Assembly: GCA_016235805.1 (NCBI GenBank)
Contig: JACRIY010000051.1
Span: 1 to 49,087, forward strand
Source of the DNA: Rhodocyclales bacterium
GTDB lineage: Bacteria > Pseudomonadota > Gammaproteobacteria > Burkholderiales > Rhodocyclaceae
Reading direction: 5' to 3'
DNA length: 49,087 nt
Part shown: positions 26,067-34,369 of the stretch, piece after piece
Layout of the letters: each line of letters begins with the position of its first letter
Numbering within the stretch: the first letter of the stretch is position 1
The notes under the pieces: model-generated
Told to the model about the DNA's origin: nothing
The model's input: only the letters and a program-made list of their open reading frames with translations
Databases searched by the model: none
Program-made: the position numbers and the translations under genes

Positions 26067-26537
26067 TCAATCCTTGATCTTGAAATCGTCGTGGCAGGCC
26101 TTGCAACTCTTGCCGAGCTTGCCGAACTGCTCTTTCACCGCGGCGGCATCGCCGGCCACAGCGACCTTGGCCAGTTCGTTGGCCTCTTTGTTGAAGTTGC
26201 CGGCGAGTTCGCCAACGCGGTGGGCATCCTTGAAGAATTCCGGCTTCGTGCTGGTGTCGTGCCAGCCCTTGCCCTGCTCGGTGCCGGCGGCGAACAGCGC
26301 GCCCAACCCGGAGTTCGCAATGGCGGCGATGGTGTTGGCGGCCTTGACCACTTCGTCTTTGTTGTACTGGCCGTCGACGTTGGCCTTGAGGCGGCCGCTA
26401 TTCCAGGCCAGTACTTGATAGGCCGACTGGCGCCACTTGATGAGGTTTTCCGGTTTCGGTTGGCCTTGTTGGGCGAGGGCGCCGGCCGAGGCGACGACGA
26501 TCATGGCGGCGAGAATGGATTTGACGGACTTGTTCAT
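26067..26537 (-). CDS. cytochrome c'
   Basis: A 156-residue periplasmic protein with a signal peptide (about 1-22, GALA-QQ), a four-helix cytochrome c' pattern and the C-terminal haem motif CKACH (Cys145, Cys148, His149), followed by the typical DDFK ending. Such proteins bind NO or CO at a five-coordinate haem, or carry electrons. I chose the ATG at 26537 at the signal peptide. It lies 28 nt downstream of the hydrolase gene and is probably co-transcribed with it. Confidence 0.92.
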   Translation of the reverse strand: MNKSVKSILAAMIVVASAGALAQQGQPKPENLIKWRQSAYQVLAWNSGRLKANVDGQYNKDEVVKAANTIAAIANSGLGALFAAGTEQGKGWHDTSTKPEFFKDAHRVGELAGNFNKEANELAKVAVAGDAAAVKEQFGKLGKSCKACHDDFKIKD

Positions 26538-26565
26538 CTGGTTTCCTTGAGTGGTGAATGCGGCC

Positions 26566-27456
26566 TCAGGCGCGCAGGTGGGTGTTGAAGAAAGCGATGC
26601 TGCGACCCCAGGCCAGCTTGGCCGCGGCCTCGTCGAAGCGGGGCGTGGTGTCGTTGTTGAAGCCGTGCTGCACGCCGGGGTAGACGTAGGCTTCGTGCTT
26701 GACGCCGGCGGCCTTGAGCGCGGCCTCGTATTTGGGCCAGCCGGCGGTGATGCGCTCGTCCTTTTCGGCGTAGTGGAGCAGGAGCGGCGCCTTGATCTTC
26801 GCCGCGTCTTCCGCCGTCGGCTGATTGCCGTAGAAAGGCACGGCGGCGCCGAGATCGGGCAGGCGCGTGGCGAGAAAGTTGGCGATGCCGCCGCCCCAGC
26901 AGAAGCCGACCACACCGACCTTGCCGTTGCCCGCGGGCAGATTCTTCAAGGCGCTGACCGCGGCGATGAAGTCTTCGCGCAGCTTGGCCTGGTCGAGCTT
27001 GGGAAACAGCTCGCGCGCTTTGTCCTCGTTGCCGGGATAGCCGCCGAGCGGAAACAGGCCGTCGGGGGCGAAGGCGATGAAGTCGTCGAGGGCGAGGCGG
27101 CGCGCGATGTCTTCGATATGCGGGTTAAGCCCGCGGTTTTCATGCACCACCACCACCGTCGGCAGTCTGCCCTTGGCCGTGGCCGGCTTTACCAGGTAGC
27201 CGCGCACTGTACCGTGGCCTTGGGGCGAAGGAAATTCGGCATAGCTCGCTTCGATGCGCGGATCGTTGCCGGCCACTTGTTGCGCTTCGGCGAAACGCGG
27301 GCTCAGCGCGTTGAGCAGTCCTTCGGCGGTGATTGCGCCGACGGCGAACTTGGCGGCGGATTTGAGAAACTCGCGGCGCGGAATGATGCCATGAACATAC
27401 TTGTCGAAAAGATTGAGAACTTCCTGGTCGAAATCGTCGGCGGTCTGGCGCGGCAT
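26566..27456 (-). CDS. Tat-exported dienelactone hydrolase family protein
   Basis: A 296-residue alpha/beta hydrolase. The N-terminus has a twin-arginine signal (RREFLKSAAKFAVGAI, from about residue 22). The DLH triad is visible as Cys in GFCWGGG, Asp in YAEKDERI and His in VQHGFNND. It would cleave a lactone or ester in the periplasm, folded before export. The start at 27456 has AGGAGA upstream. A sigma-54-type promoter lies 45 nt upstream. It is the only clear degradative enzyme of the envelope gene cluster, so its substrate may be the compound taken up. Confidence 0.88.
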   Translation of the reverse strand: MPRQTADDFDQEVLNLFDKYVHGIIPRREFLKSAAKFAVGAITAEGLLNALSPRFAEAQQVAGNDPRIEASYAEFPSPQGHGTVRGYLVKPATAKGRLPTVVVVHENRGLNPHIEDIARRLALDDFIAFAPDGLFPLGGYPGNEDKARELFPKLDQAKLREDFIAAVSALKNLPAGNGKVGVVGFCWGGGIANFLATRLPDLGAAVPFYGNQPTAEDAAKIKAPLLLHYAEKDERITAGWPKYEAALKAAGVKHEAYVYPGVQHGFNNDTTPRFDEAAAKLAWGRSIAFFNTHLRA

Positions 27457-27500
27457 GAATGAATCTCCTGGTGATGCGGCGGAATGGGTCGGCGAGCCTT

Positions 27501-27517
27501 CGCAGCAATCGTGCCGA
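27501..27517 (-). promoter_or_regulatory. sigma-54-type promoter of the hydrolase/cytochrome c' operon
   Basis: On the minus strand: TCGGCACG-ATTG-CTGCG. GG and GC are correctly spaced; -24 has one change (TGG to CGG) and -12 has one change in its core (TTGC to CTGC). It closely resembles the site at 25869-25885. About 45 nt before the ATG at 27456. Confidence 0.45.
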
Positions 27518-27627
27518 TGACGTGTGTTTTCGCGTAGCCGCGGGCGACAACCGCACAAGCGGTTGATTGCAGGCAGCAAGTTGCGCATCTATGCCATCGC
27601 CGCAGTGCCGCACGGCAGACCCGCACT

Positions 27628-27644
27628 GTTGCCGGCGCAGCAGC
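27628..27644. promoter_or_regulatory. candidate upstream activator site for the hydrolase operon
   Basis: GTTGC-CGGCG-CAGCAGC fits GTTGC-N5-CAGCARC at all defined positions, 111 nt upstream of the promoter at 27501-27517. That is almost the same spacing as the site at 15791-15807. Confidence 0.4.
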
Positions 27645-27699
27645 CTGCCGCGCGGTTTTGCTGCATCTGAAACAGTCGATTTCCAGGGTCCGCGAATGT

Positions 27700-27730
27700 C
27701 ATAAGCAATGCAGAAATTCTTCGTTTTGTC
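27700..27730 (+). promoter_or_regulatory. putative CysB-type sulfur-response element, site B
   Basis: CATAAGCAA, then GAAAT, then CTTCGTT-NN-GTC, identical at 24 of 31 positions to site A (4864-4894) with no gaps. It is 55 nt upstream of the sulfate-binding protein ATG. Confidence 0.65.
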
Positions 27731-27785
27731 GTCGCCGACATTTCCGTAGGCTTTGCGCTTTCCACCAACCATCGGAGACTGCTTC

Positions 27786-28784
27786 ATGAAGAATGTCCGT
27801 CGCACCCTCATCGCCGCCACTCTGGCGCTTGGCCTCGCCGGCAGCGCTCTGGCCGACACCACGCTGCTCAACGTTTCCTACGATCCGACGCGCGAGCTCT
27901 ACCAGGAATTCAACGCTGCTTTCGTCAAACACTGGAAGGCCAAGACCGGTGAAGCCTTGGACATCAAGGCTTCCCACGGCGGCTCCGGCAAGCAGGCCCG
28001 CGCCGTGATCGACGGTCTCGATGCCGATGTCGTCACGCTGGCACTGGCTGGCGACATCGACGCCATCGCCGCGAAGGGCAGCATCGCCCCAGACTGGCAA
28101 AAGAAGCTGCCACTCAATGCTTCGCCCTACACCTCCACCATCGTGCTGTTGGTGCGCAAGGGCAATCCCAAGGGCATCAAGGATTGGGGCGACCTGGTGA
28201 AGCCGGGTGTGGAGGTGGTTACGCCCAATCCGAAGACCTCCGGTGGCGCGCGTTGGAACTATCTGGCCGCTTACGGCTACGCGCTCAAGCTGCCGGGCGG
28301 CAACGACGCCAAGGCCCAGGAATTCATCAAGAAGCTCTACGGCAACGTCAAGGTACTGGATTCCGGCGCGCGCGGTTCCCTGACCACGTTCGCGGAGCGC
28401 GGTATCGGCGATGTATTCATCTCGTGGGAAAACGAAGCCTATCTGGCCGGCCGAGAGTTCGGTCCGGACAAGTTTGAAATCGTCGTGCCGTCGATTTCCG
28501 TCCTTGCCGAACCGCCAGTCGCCGTGGTCGACAAAGTGGTCGACAAGAAGGGCACGCGCAAGGTCGCGACCGAATACCTGAACTACCTGTACACGCCGGA
28601 AGGCCAGGAGATAGCGGCCAAGAACTACTATCGCCCGACCGACAAGAAGGTGGCGGCGAAGTACGCCAAGCAGTTCGCCAACGTGAAACTGTTCGGCATC
28701 GACGAGGTGTTCGGCGGTTGGACCAAGACGCAGAAGACCCACTTCGCCGACGGCGGCGTTTTCGACCAGATCTACGCCAAGTAG
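27786..28784 (+). CDS. sbp: sulfate/thiosulfate-binding periplasmic protein
   Basis: A 332-residue protein with a signal peptide (about 1-23, GSALA-DT) and classic Sbp/CysP features: [17 protein letters not shown], the [12 protein letters not shown] oxyanion loop, [20 protein letters not shown] and [10 protein letters not shown]. It delivers sulfate or thiosulfate to a CysTWA transporter, which is not encoded here. This is a solo gene with its own sulfur-type element and a strong hairpin after the stop. Confidence 0.95.
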   Translation: MKNVRRTLIAATLALGLAGSALADTTLLNVSYDPTRELYQEFNAAFVKHWKAKTGEALDIKASHGGSGKQARAVIDGLDADVVTLALAGDIDAIAAKGSIAPDWQKKLPLNASPYTSTIVLLVRKGNPKGIKDWGDLVKPGVEVVTPNPKTSGGARWNYLAAYGYALKLPGGNDAKAQEFIKKLYGNVKVLDSGARGSLTTFAERGIGDVFISWENEAYLAGREFGPDKFEIVVPSISVLAEPPVAVVDKVVDKKGTRKVATEYLNYLYTPEGQEIAAKNYYRPTDKKVAAKYAKQFANVKLFGIDEVFGGWTKTQKTHFADGGVFDQIYAK

Positions 28785-28803
28785 TCACCGACGCCGTAGG
28801 GAC

Positions 28804-28838
28804 CGCCTTGCCGTCGCATTTTCGGCGGCGGCAAGGCG
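28804..28838. terminator. hairpin after the sulfate-binding protein gene
   Basis: CGCCTTGCCG and CGGCAAGGCG form a perfect 10-bp outer stem that can extend inward to about 14 bp including one G-T pair. There is no T-run, so termination efficiency is uncertain. Confidence 0.5.
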
Positions 28839-28916
28839 AGGGCCATGATCGCCAGCGCGGTTGCTTGCAGTAGAGGACTGGCCTACAATCTACCGTACTT
28901 CTTCCGTACCGAGTTC

Positions 28917-29213
28917 ATGCCCATTATGTCTGCCGTTGCCCAAGCCAACGAACGTATCGATCTGCGCACGTCGCCGGAGATCAAGGAATTGATCGTTCGG
29001 GCAGCTTCCACCGCCGGGATGTCGGTGAGTGCTTTCCTGTTGGGCACCGCGCAGGAACGCGCGAAACAAATCCTGGCGGAGAGCGAAATGGTCACGCTCA
29101 CCTCCCGCGACTGGACTGCTTTTGCCAAGGCGCTGGACAATGCCGACAAGCTCCGACCGAAGCTGTCCGCCGCCATGAAGCGTCATCACGATTGGCAGCG
29201 AAAGCAGAGTTGA
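28917..29213 (+). CDS. DUF1778 (TacA-type) antitoxin
   Basis: A 98-residue protein with the DUF1778 ribbon-helix-helix region: ERIDLRTSPEIKELIVRAASTAGMSVSAFLLGTAQERAKQIL. The family binds its own promoter and neutralises a GNAT toxin through its C-terminal tail (here SRDWTAFAKALDNADK). The start could be 28917 or 28926; neither has a strong ribosome-binding site. The toxin gene overlaps its end. Confidence 0.88.
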   Translation: MPIMSAVAQANERIDLRTSPEIKELIVRAASTAGMSVSAFLLGTAQERAKQILAESEMVTLTSRDWTAFAKALDNADKLRPKLSAAMKRHHDWQRKQS

Positions 29214-29710
29214 CCTCCCGTTCTTCGGTACGCATCGAAGCGCTGGCATCGCATCATGAGCGCCGCGCATTCGCCTGTGGCGTTGAAGCGCTGGATGAGT
29301 ATCTCAAGCGCTTCGCTCGCCAGCATGCCGATGCCAATGTGAGTCGTAGCTACGTGGCGGCCGACGGCGCGACGGTTCGAGGTTTTTACAGCCTGTCCAT
29401 GTCGGGGATACGCAGGAACAATCTGCCGGCGAAGTTGCACAACCGATTTCCCAACTTTCCGCTACCGGTTGCCCGTCTGGCGCGTCTGGCCGTCGATCTT
29501 CGCCATCAGCGACAGGGGCTTGGCGACTTGCTGTTGGCCGACGCCTTGCAACGTTGCCTGCGGCTTTCCGAAGAGATCGGCATGATCGGCGTCATCGTCG
29601 ATGCCAAGGACGAGCATGCGCGCGGATGGTACGAACGCTACGAGTTCGAACGCTTGCCTGACTTGCCTTTGACCTTGTGGCTACCGACGACGGCACTGGT
29701 TCGCTTGTAG
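29210..29710 (+). CDS. GNAT acetyltransferase toxin (TacT-type)
   Basis: A 166-residue GNAT protein in the typical place after a DUF1778 antitoxin. It has the N-terminal DCG-like block (FACGVEALDEYLKRFARQH), the acetyl-CoA segment LARLAVDLRHQRQGLGDLLL and the C-terminal WYERYEFERL. TacT-type toxins acetylate the amino group of charged tRNAs. There is no ATG near the N-terminus; the likely start is TTG at 29210 inside the antitoxin stop (TTGA), with TTG at 29192 as the alternative. Confidence 0.85.
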   Translation: MTSRSSVRIEALASHHERRAFACGVEALDEYLKRFARQHADANVSRSYVAADGATVRGFYSLSMSGIRRNNLPAKLHNRFPNFPLPVARLARLAVDLRHQRQGLGDLLLADALQRCLRLSEEIGMIGVIVDAKDEHARGWYERYEFERLPDLPLTLWLPTTALVRL

Positions 29711-29717
29711 GTGTCGA

Positions 29718-31241
29718 TTACCCTTTGCTGTTGTCGCTTGGCGTCTTTCCGTTCGCCGCCTGCCATCCTCCCCCCAGCGCGCGCATCAGCGTCACCGCTG
29801 CCGCCAGACGCCGGTTGTGCAGATCGAGGGAAGCGCGCTCGGCGTTGAGCAGCGCGCTGTTGGTGACGATCACCTGCAGGCTGCCGATGGTGCCGGCGCG
29901 GTATTGGGCCAGGGTCAGTTCGGCGCCGACGCGGGCGGCCTGGACGGCCTTGTCCTGGATGCGCGCCTCGTCGGCGAGTACGCGCAGCGTCGCCAATTGA
30001 TCCTCGACTTCCTGGAAGGCGGTGAGCACGGTTTGGCGGTAGGTGGCGGCGCTTTGTTCCCAGGCGCCGACCGCCTGCGCTTTCTGCGCGCTGCGCAGGC
30101 CGCCGTCGAACAGCGATAGTGCGAGTGCCGGGCCGAGCGACCAGAGACGGGCCGGGGCGGTCGACAGTTCGCTCCAGCTCGCGCCGCGCCGGCCGGCGGA
30201 ACCCGACAGGCTCAGCACCGGGAAGAAAGCCGCCTGGGCGACGCCGATCTGGGCGTTGGCCGCAGCCACGCGGCGTTCGGCGGCGGCGATGTCGGGACGG
30301 CGTTCCAGCAGCGTCGACGGCGCGGCAAGCGGCACGGCGGGCAGCGCCGGCACCTGGCTGAAAATGCCGGCATGAGTGGTGCCCGAGCCGGGCTCGACTG
30401 CCGCCGCGTCGCGCAGGGGCGCGCGCAGGGCAAGGTCGGCGTCCGGGCGCGGCGGCAAGTTGAAGTTGGCGGGCGCCGCGCCGACCATTACGGCAATCGC
30501 GTGTTCGAGCTGGGCGCGCTGCACGCCGGTCTCGACGGCTTGGGCGGCGGCGCTGTGCAACTGCGATTCGGCCTGCGCCAGTTCGCTGCGACCGGCGACG
30601 CCGAAGCGCACCCGAGCCGCAGTGAGTTGCACATAGCGTTCGTAATCGGCCACGGTGGCGTCGAGCAGGCGGCGCTGCGCTTCGACGATGCGCAGCGAGA
30701 GCAGCGCCTGCACCAGTTGCGCTTGCAGCGAGAGCCGCACGCCGGCAAGGTCGGCGGCGCTGGCGTTGGCGCTGGCGGTATCGGCCGCCACGGCGTCGCC
30801 GACGCGGCCCCAGAGGTCGACCTCCCAGCTTGCCGCCAGGCCGATGCTTTCCGTCGTCGTGGGCGCCGCGGTGCCGCTGCGGCTGCGCGTGTTGGCGGCA
30901 TTGCCGCTAATGCTCGGCAGCCGGCCGGCGCCAGCCTGGTCGATCAGGGCTGCCGCCTGGACGTGGCGCGCGCGCGCCACCGCCAGACTGGCGTTTGCCG
31001 CTTCCAGCCGCGCCAGCAGACCGGAAAGTTCGGGCAGGTCGAACACTTCCCACGCCGCTTGCGGCGCGGCGTCGCCCGCGGCGGGTTTCCAGGGCAGGCC
31101 GGCGGCCTGCGGCGGTATCGCCTCGCGATAGGCGTTCGGCGTGGCGATTTCCGGCACCTGGTAAGGCGGCGCCAGCGAGCAGCCGGCGAGCAGGACAACG
31201 ATGCCGATGGCAAATGGGTAGAGCGGGTGGCGATGGGGCAT
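29718..31241 (-). CDS. RND efflux outer-membrane factor, NodT family
   Basis: A 507-residue outer-membrane lipoprotein (lipobox LLAGC near residue 21) of the TolC/NodT type. It has two repeated domains with long Ala-rich helices, and the typical LLERRPDIAAAERRVAAANAQIGVAQAAFFP block. It forms the exit duct of the pump encoded directly upstream; its ATG overlaps the stop of the preceding pump gene. Last gene of the operon. Confidence 0.93.
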   Translation of the reverse strand: MPHRHPLYPFAIGIVVLLAGCSLAPPYQVPEIATPNAYREAIPPQAAGLPWKPAAGDAAPQAAWEVFDLPELSGLLARLEAANASLAVARARHVQAAALIDQAGAGRLPSISGNAANTRSRSGTAAPTTTESIGLAASWEVDLWGRVGDAVAADTASANASAADLAGVRLSLQAQLVQALLSLRIVEAQRRLLDATVADYERYVQLTAARVRFGVAGRSELAQAESQLHSAAAQAVETGVQRAQLEHAIAVMVGAAPANFNLPPRPDADLALRAPLRDAAAVEPGSGTTHAGIFSQVPALPAVPLAAPSTLLERRPDIAAAERRVAAANAQIGVAQAAFFPVLSLSGSAGRRGASWSELSTAPARLWSLGPALALSLFDGGLRSAQKAQAVGAWEQSAATYRQTVLTAFQEVEDQLATLRVLADEARIQDKAVQAARVGAELTLAQYRAGTIGSLQVIVTNSALLNAERASLDLHNRRLAAAVTLMRALGGGWQAANGKTPSDNSKG

Positions 31242-34200
31242 CAGGCAACCTCGGAGGAAAACGCCGGCGCGCGGCGCAGGCGCCGCAGCGTGGCATGGCG
31301 CGCGCGGTCGAGCACCAGATAGACGACCGGCGTCGTGTAGAGCGTCAGCACCTGGCTGACCAGGAGGCCGCCGACGACGGCGATGCCGAGCGGCTGGCGC
31401 AGTTCGGCGCCGTCGCCCGTGCCCAGCGCCAGTGGCACGGCGCCGAGCATGGCGGCGAGCGTGGTCATCATGATCGGGCGGAAGCGCAGCAGGCAGGCGT
31501 GGCGAATGGCGTCGCGCGGCGCCAGCCCCTGTTCGCGTTCGGCGGCGAGGGCGACGTCGACCATCATGATGGCGTTCTTCTTGACGATGCCGATCAACAG
31601 AATGATGCCGATCAGGGCGATGACGGAGAATTCGAGGCCGCAGGCCATCAGCGCCAGCAGCGCGCCGACGCCCGCCGAGGGCAGCGTCGACAGGATGGTG
31701 AGCGGATGCAGCGTGCTCTCGTAAAGCATGCCCAGCACCAAGTAGATGGCGACCAGCGCGGCAAGAATCAGCAACGGTTGCGAGGCCAGCGAGGACTGGA
31801 AGGCGCGCGCCGTGCCCTGGAATCCGCCGCGCACGCTATCGGGCATGCCGATCTTCGCGAACATGGCGTCGACGGCGTCGGTGGCCGCGCCCAGCGTCAC
31901 GCCGGGCGCAAGATCGAAGGAGACGGTGGAGGCCGCGAAGCCCGACTGATGACTGACCCGGAGCGGCGTCGCGCCGGGCGCCCACTTGGCGATGGCGGGG
32001 AAGGGAACGCGGCGGCCGTCTGCGGCGACGATCCATATCTGGTCCAGGCTCTGCGGATGCTGCCAGTAGTCGGGGGCGCCTTCCATCACCACCTTGTACT
32101 GGTTGAGCGGCTGGTAGATGGTGGACACTTGGCGCTGGCCGAAGGCGTCGTTGAGCGTGGCGGTGAGCAAACGCACGGGAATGCCGAGCTTGGCGGCGGC
32201 TTCGCGGTCGATGGTCACCGTGGTCTGCACGGCCTTGTCGTCCATGTCGGTATTCACGTCGCTGACCTGCGGCAGGGCGGCGAGCGCGTGGCGGACCTTG
32301 GGTTCCCATTTGCGCAAGTCGTCCAACTCGTCGGCCGTCAGCGTGAACTGCCATTCCGACGAACTTTCGCGGCCGCCGATGCGAATGTCCTGGGCCGGGT
32401 TCAGCGACAGGGTCGCTCCGGCGACGTGACTGGTGAGCGGGCGCAGGCGCGCGATGACGTCGAAGATCGAAGACGGCTGGGCCAGCTTGCGGCGCTCGGC
32501 CAGCGGCTTCAAGGTGATCCAGACATTGGCGTGGTTGCGGCGCGAACCCGTGATCGAGGCGCCGACGTTTTCCACCGCCGCATCGGCGCGAATGATGTCG
32601 ACCAGTTGCTTGATCTTGCCGTCCATGGCCTGAAAGGAAACCGACTGGTCGCCGTTGATGTTGCCGACGATGAAGCCGATGTCCTGGCGCGGCAGAAAGC
32701 CCTTGGGGATGACCGTGTAAAGCCAGACGTTGAGGCCGATGGTGGCGGCAAGAATGGCGAGAATCCGGGCCGGGTGGCGCAACGACCAGTCGAGCGAGCG
32801 GCCGTAACCGGCCAGCAGCGTGGCTTGCCAGCGCGCCGCCGCTGCCTTGAGGTTGGCGAAGCGTGACGCGCTCTCGTTCTCCTCCCGCCGCGGCGCTTTC
32901 AGCAGGCGCGCGCACATCATCGGCGTGACGATCAGGGACACCGCCAGCGAGACAAGGATCGCCGCCGTCAGCGTCACCGCGAACTCGCGGAACAGGCGGC
33001 CGACGATGCCGCCCATCGCCAGCACCGGAATGAACACGGCGACCAGTGAGACGCTCATCGACAATACCGTGAAGGCGACTTCGCGGCTGCCGGTCAGCGC
33101 CGCCTGGAACGGTTGCTCCCCTGCCTCGATGCGGCGCACGATGTTCTCCAGCACCACCACGGCGTCGTCGACGACGAAGCCGGTGGCGACGGTAAGCGCC
33201 ATCAGCGACAGGTTGTTGAGCGAGAAGCCGCAGGCCCACATCACCGCCAGCGTGCCGGCCAGCGACACCGGCACCGCCACCGCCGGGATCAGCGTGGCGC
33301 GCGTGCTGCGCAGAAAGACGAAGACGACGGCCACGACCAGCAGGACCGAGAAGGCCAGCGCCCGTTCCACCTCGTGCAGGGAACTGCGGATCGACGCCGT
33401 GCGTTCCATCATCACGCCGAGGTCGATGGACGCCGGGATGGAGGTGCGCAAAGCCGGCAGGAGCTTCTTGACGCGGTCGACGGCTTCGAGAATGTTGGCG
33501 CCGGGCTGGCGGTTGAGCGTGAGCAGAATCGCCGGCTTGCCGTTGACGGCGCCGGCATTGCGGACGTCCTGCACCGAGTCCTCGACGCTGGCGACATCGC
33601 CGAGCCGAATGGCGGCCTTGTTGCGGTAGCTGACGATCAGTGCGCGGTAATCGGCCGCGTTCTTGGCCTGGTCGTTGGCGAGGACTTGCCACTGCTTCCC
33701 TTCGTCTTCGACGAAACCCTTGGGCCGATTCGGGTTGGCGTTGACCAGCGCCTGACGCACTTCTTCCAGGCCGAGGTTGAGTTGCGCCAGTTGCGGCAGG
33801 CGCAGTTCGACGCGTACGGCAGGCAGGGCGCCGCCGCCGATGCTGACCTGGCCGACGCCCTCGACCTGCGCCAGGCGCTGCGCCAATACCGTCGCCGCGG
33901 CGTCGTACATCTGACCCTGGGTCAGCGTGTCCGAGGTCAGGCTGAGTATCATGATCGGCGTGTCGGCCGGATTCACCTTGCGATAGGTCGGGTTGCCGGG
34001 CAGCGAGGTGGGCAGCATCGCGCGCGAGGCGTTGATGGCGGCCTGGACTTCGCGCGCGGCCTCGTCGATGTTCTTGTCCAGGTTGAACTGGAGGGTGACG
34101 CGGCTGCTGCCGAGCGAGCTGTCCGAGGTGATTTCCGTGACGCCGTCGATGCGTCCGAGCGCGCGTTCGAGCGGTGTCGATACGGTGGCGGCCATGGTTT

Positions 34201-34369
34201 CCGGGCTGGCGCCGGGCAGGTTGGCAGACACCGAGATGGTCGGGAAATCCACTTGCGGCAGCGGCGCCACCGGCAGCAGGCCCATGGCCAGCGCGCCGGA
34301 AAGGAAGATGCCGACCGTCAGCAGCGAGGTGGCGACCGGGCGGTGGATGAAGAGCGCGGAAATGTTCAT
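31241..34369 (-). CDS. mdtC: RND multidrug efflux transporter, MdtC/MuxC type
   Basis: A 1042-residue inner-membrane RND transporter with 12 expected spans and two large periplasmic loops. The proton-relay Asp pair is in [14 protein letters not shown], and the partner Lys is in [15 protein letters not shown]. Together with the next upstream gene it would form the MdtB2C- or MuxBC-type heterotrimer. It overlaps the first RND gene by 4 nt. Confidence 0.94.
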   Translation of the reverse strand: MNISALFIHRPVATSLLTVGIFLSGALAMGLLPVAPLPQVDFPTISVSANLPGASPETMAATVSTPLERALGRIDGVTEITSDSSLGSSRVTLQFNLDKNIDEAAREVQAAINASRAMLPTSLPGNPTYRKVNPADTPIMILSLTSDTLTQGQMYDAAATVLAQRLAQVEGVGQVSIGGGALPAVRVELRLPQLAQLNLGLEEVRQALVNANPNRPKGFVEDEGKQWQVLANDQAKNAADYRALIVSYRNKAAIRLGDVASVEDSVQDVRNAGAVNGKPAILLTLNRQPGANILEAVDRVKKLLPALRTSIPASIDLGVMMERTASIRSSLHEVERALAFSVLLVVAVVFVFLRSTRATLIPAVAVPVSLAGTLAVMWACGFSLNNLSLMALTVATGFVVDDAVVVLENIVRRIEAGEQPFQAALTGSREVAFTVLSMSVSLVAVFIPVLAMGGIVGRLFREFAVTLTAAILVSLAVSLIVTPMMCARLLKAPRREENESASRFANLKAAAARWQATLLAGYGRSLDWSLRHPARILAILAATIGLNVWLYTVIPKGFLPRQDIGFIVGNINGDQSVSFQAMDGKIKQLVDIIRADAAVENVGASITGSRRNHANVWITLKPLAERRKLAQPSSIFDVIARLRPLTSHVAGATLSLNPAQDIRIGGRESSSEWQFTLTADELDDLRKWEPKVRHALAALPQVSDVNTDMDDKAVQTTVTIDREAAAKLGIPVRLLTATLNDAFGQRQVSTIYQPLNQYKVVMEGAPDYWQHPQSLDQIWIVAADGRRVPFPAIAKWAPGATPLRVSHQSGFAASTVSFDLAPGVTLGAATDAVDAMFAKIGMPDSVRGGFQGTARAFQSSLASQPLLILAALVAIYLVLGMLYESTLHPLTILSTLPSAGVGALLALMACGLEFSVIALIGIILLIGIVKKNAIMMVDVALAAEREQGLAPRDAIRHACLLRFRPIMMTTLAAMLGAVPLALGTGDGAELRQPLGIAVVGGLLVSQVLTLYTTPVVYLVLDRARHATLRRLRRAPAFSSEVA

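Larger units (their letters stand above)
27457..27785. other. 329-nt divergent regulatory region
   Basis: No gene is supported. It carries a leftward sigma-54-type promoter (27501-27517), a candidate activator site (27628-27644) and a rightward sulfur-type element (27700-27730) before the sulfate-binding protein gene. Confidence 0.7.

Noticed and set aside
28845..28916. Longer start for the DUF1778 antitoxin
   Set aside because: The extra 24 residues are not typical of the family and no ribosome-binding site precedes the ATG at 28845.
30995..32866. 623-residue plus-strand frame antisense to the efflux genes
   Set aside because: Antisense shadow in GC-rich DNA; composition is that of reversed codons and the minus-strand genes have clear motifs.
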